64,000 nucleotides of DNA from Epiperipatus broadwayi (Eukaryota > Onychophora > Udeonychophora > Euonychophora > Peripatidae). This document shows positions 61,674 through 64,000 of this stretch, one piece after another. Made by a program: the position numbers and the translations under genes. The notes beneath the pieces are model-generated. The model saw only the letters and a list, made by a program, of their open reading frames with translations. It had not been told where the DNA came from and did no database searches. How positions within the stretch are numbered: position 1 is the stretch's first letter; each line of letters starts with the position of its first letter. The stretch lies in contig JAQFVV010006246.1 of the NCBI GenBank assembly GCA_028023455.1, positions 485,501-549,500 of the forward strand, written 5' to 3'.

Positions 61674-62090
61674 ATGAAAGGGGTGAAAATAAAAATATAC
61701 AGAGGGGAAAAGGAGGAGTGGCCAATAGAGCATATTAAAAGCCTACAAAGATATTTTGATATCCATGGAATACCAGAGAAAGATAAAGTAATAATAGCAA
61801 GCCACCACCTTGAAGGATATGCTGAGTCTTGGTGGAATTCACTTTTACACCAGCCACAGACATTCCCAGATTATAAAAAGGGTTTGAAAAAAGCCTTCTG
61901 GAGGAAAGAGCTGCAGGAGCACATTAGAGTACAGTTAATGAAGGAGAAGTTTCAAGAAAATAATGGAGAAGAATATGTGCATTTTTTCAGGAGACAGGTG
62001 GCCATGCTAAAGACACTAGAAGCATGCAGACTGTCTGAAATACAGATTCTAAGAATAGTGTGCAGAAATCTACCAAAGAAAATCAGCTGA
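61674..62090 (+). pseudogene. gag: Gag (capsid part) of right Ty3/gypsy element, truncated
   Basis: 138-codon frame aligned with the capsid domain of the gag at 4787-6103. Both have AESWWNSL or SQVWWNSL, TF..Y, KELQEHI or EELQEHM, VHFFRRQVAML or VTFFRRQVARL, and LSEIQILRI or LSEMQILRI. The N-terminal coiled-coil part is missing or destroyed upstream (stop at 61659-61661), and the frame stops at 62090 before any nucleocapsid motif. A particle protein remnant, not functional. Confidence 0.8.
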
Positions 62091-62276
62091 ATGATAGAAG
62101 AAAGAAGAAAACAGTGAAAGTGGTAGATAGACTATTGAGTCAGATACAGGTAAGTAAACAGATGAGCAAATTTATGAGCAAGGATTGAGGTCAGGAGAGC
62201 AGACAGGACTTCATGGAATAAGAAAGGATATGGACAAGAAAAACCCAAAATTCACACAACAGTGAATCAAATCAAG

Positions 62277-62590
62277 ATGGAGGCTCTTTTGGATTCCGGT
62301 AGTCAGGTTTCAGTGATAGCAGAAAGACAATTCCACAGAATTGGGAAAGAACAATTGGATATCCCTACACTATCATTGAAAACAGCTAATATAACAGTGG
62401 CCAATAATTAAAAAGCCAAGATTGAGTCCAAACAAATATGGCTAGATATTAAAATTGATGGAGAAAGCTGTCCGCACATTTTTTTGATAATGAAAGACTT
62501 GATATGTGACATTTTGTTAGGGTCAGATTTTAAATATAAATGCACTTTAGATTATGAAGGCAGGCAAGCCACGTGTAAAGGAAAGGTAGT
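62277..62590 (+). pseudogene. pol: Aspartic protease of right Ty3/gypsy element
   Basis: The frame reads MEALLDSGSQVSVIAE with the active-site DSG, then a TAA at 62409-62411, and further on CDILLGSDF, the second protease signature. The enzyme would cleave Gag-Pol. One stop in an otherwise open frame continuous with the RT downstream. Confidence 0.8.
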
Positions 62591-64000
62591 TGAATTTCTA
62601 AGTGAGGGCTTATATAGGTTAGTTAGAGTATTGTGCACAGTGGAAGACCATACAAATGACATCATTATGGAAAGGGTACAAGAGGCAAAGATGGCCACGG
62701 GAAGTTGGGAAAGCACATTGATGCAAACATTGCAAGAATACCATCAAGTTTTCTCGGACAAACCAGGAATAATACTGGGTTTTGAACAAAGGATTAGAGT
62801 AAATGAAAACCAACCGTTTAAAGCCAGGTCATACCCTGTTCCTTATAAATATTGAACCGAAGTGAAAAAGCAAATAGACCAGATGGTGGAATGGGGCATT
62901 GTTTCAAAATGCTCATCAGCTTACTGCAACCTGTTAGCGGTTGTGAGGAAGAGAGATGGTACAATCAGGCTGTGCCTCAATGCGAGACAACTGAACAAAA
63001 TGACCATTTTCGATTGCAATGTTCTGCCACCCATACAAGAACTTCTGAGAAGATTCAAGGGAAAATAAATATTTTCAACATTTGACTTGACTGCTAGTTA
63101 TTGACAGATCAAGCTACACCCAGGTGACTGTAAATATACTGCATTTTGATATGAGGGTTATTCATATCAGTTCAACCGAATGCCGTTTGGCTTAATTAAC
63201 AGTGGGGCCGGATTGCTACGATGTTTGGATCAGCTGTTATTCCCTGAAGTAAAATAGATGATCACAATGTACATGGACGATGTGTTAATGGCATCAGACA
63301 CAATAGAAGAGCATATAGGGCATATAACAATGTTTTTAAAGGAGTGCAAGGAAAAGGGGATTAAAATAAACTTAAAAAAGTGTGTTGCTTCAGGAAAAAG
63401 TTACATTCCTAGGTCATATAGTAGGAGCACAATGTATTAGGCCTCACCCTGATAAGGTCTCAGCCATTAGACTTTTCCAGCACCCAAATCAAGAAAACAA
63501 GCATGGTCCTTCCTTGGCTTGTGCAACTTTTACAACCAGTTTCAGGAAAGATTTGCAGAACAAATGGAACCCTTGGTGAGGCTATTGAGGAAAGAGGTAA
63601 GGTGGAAGTGGAAAGAGGAACAAGAACAAGTCTTCAAAAGGGTGAAGGCAGGATTTATTGAACATGTAGTGTTGGCATTTCCCAAATTGAGAGGCCATTC
63701 ATGGTGCAGATGGATAATAGTGGGTATGGTTGGGAGCAACAGTGTCACAAGTGCAAGCAGATGGTCAGATAGGGGTGTTGTATTTCCTGAGCTGATTGAT
63801 CAAGGGACCTGAACTCCATTATATGGCAACTGAAAAGGAAGCTCTAGCAATTGTTTGGGCTTTCCAAAAACTTCTTACACTCTTGTTAGGATCAAAAGTC
63901 ATCGTGGTCACTGACCACAAAAGCTTGGAATTCATCAACCATAGTTACTTAACCAATAGTTGGTTAATATGCTGGAGTCTATATCTCCAAGAATATAACT
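62591..64000 (+). pseudogene. pol: Reverse transcriptase and RNase H of right Ty3/gypsy element
   Basis: Runs off the right edge. In one frame: YPVPYKY, TGA (62853-62855), QMVEWGIVSKCSSAYCNLLA, VVRKRDGTIRLCLNARQLN, RMPFGLINSGA near 63180 and MYMDDVLMAS near 63270 (YMDD, catalytic Asp pair). At least four further stops intervene (near 63066, 63114, 63150, 63255), several explicable as TGG or CGA to TGA. A frameshift near 63390 moves to VTFLGHIVGA, then back to CNFYNQFQERFAEQMEPL. The RNase H part ends with ATEKEALAIVWAFQKLL and VVTDHKSLEFINH. Integrase would lie beyond the window. Inactive. Confidence 0.88.

Overview
This is an AT-rich, metazoan-type intergenic or intronic window that is almost entirely transposable elements. 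The only piece of an ordinary host gene I can support is one spliced exon (46055-46215, + strand) encoding the C-terminal half of a CUB domain, so part of the window is probably intron of a cubilin-like or other multi-CUB gene. The repeat content (Ty3/gypsy elements, an RTE-clade LINE ending in an ATC/GAT repeat, mariner, hAT, TTAA-flanked and fold-back elements, tRNA-derived retroposons, many AT microsatellites) suggests an invertebrate. A mollusc is my guess, but the species cannot be fixed from the sequence.

Layout. 2-235 is the integrase C-terminus of a Ty3/gypsy element whose 3' LTR starts at 357 and ends at 10332. That LTR is split by a young, opposite-strand LTR element (1932-9305) with 1.8-kb LTRs, an intact gag and no pol. 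10333-24340 is old sequence holding a diverged 650-bp tandem repeat, a decayed LINE RT, a hAT-type MITE and a dead mariner transposase. About 24680-32890 is one copy of a large repeat family, also present near 50.9-51.4 and 55.45-57.73 kb. This copy was opened by a 4.1-kb fold-back composite carrying a nearly intact RTE LINE (one internal stop), and by a 1.85-kb TIR element that itself holds a TTAA-flanked MITE. 33649-44512 is a nest: an RTE copy flanked by about 120-bp target duplications is split by an LTR-type element with about 3.1-kb terminal repeats and an 841-bp non-coding interior. Each of those repeats acquired its own later insertion or microsatellite expansion.

44513-61000 holds the CUB exon, small hairpin and tRNA-derived repeats, a decayed region that once encoded a 15-residue-period coiled coil, and a two-copy 0.4-kb repeat ending in (AT)n. 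60.8-64.0 kb is a decayed Ty3/gypsy element (PBS, gag, protease, RT with YMDD, RNase H) running off the window. Its gag is homologous to the gag of the young pol-less element, so that element probably depends on relatives for reverse transcriptase and integrase.

No operons, rRNA genes, intact tRNA genes or CRISPR arrays are visible. The best leads are the gag-only LTR element, the non-coding long-LTR element with a tRNA-like terminus, the long RTE target duplications, and the precisely bounded tRNA-3'-end retroposon at 50807-50890. All comparisons were made by eye.
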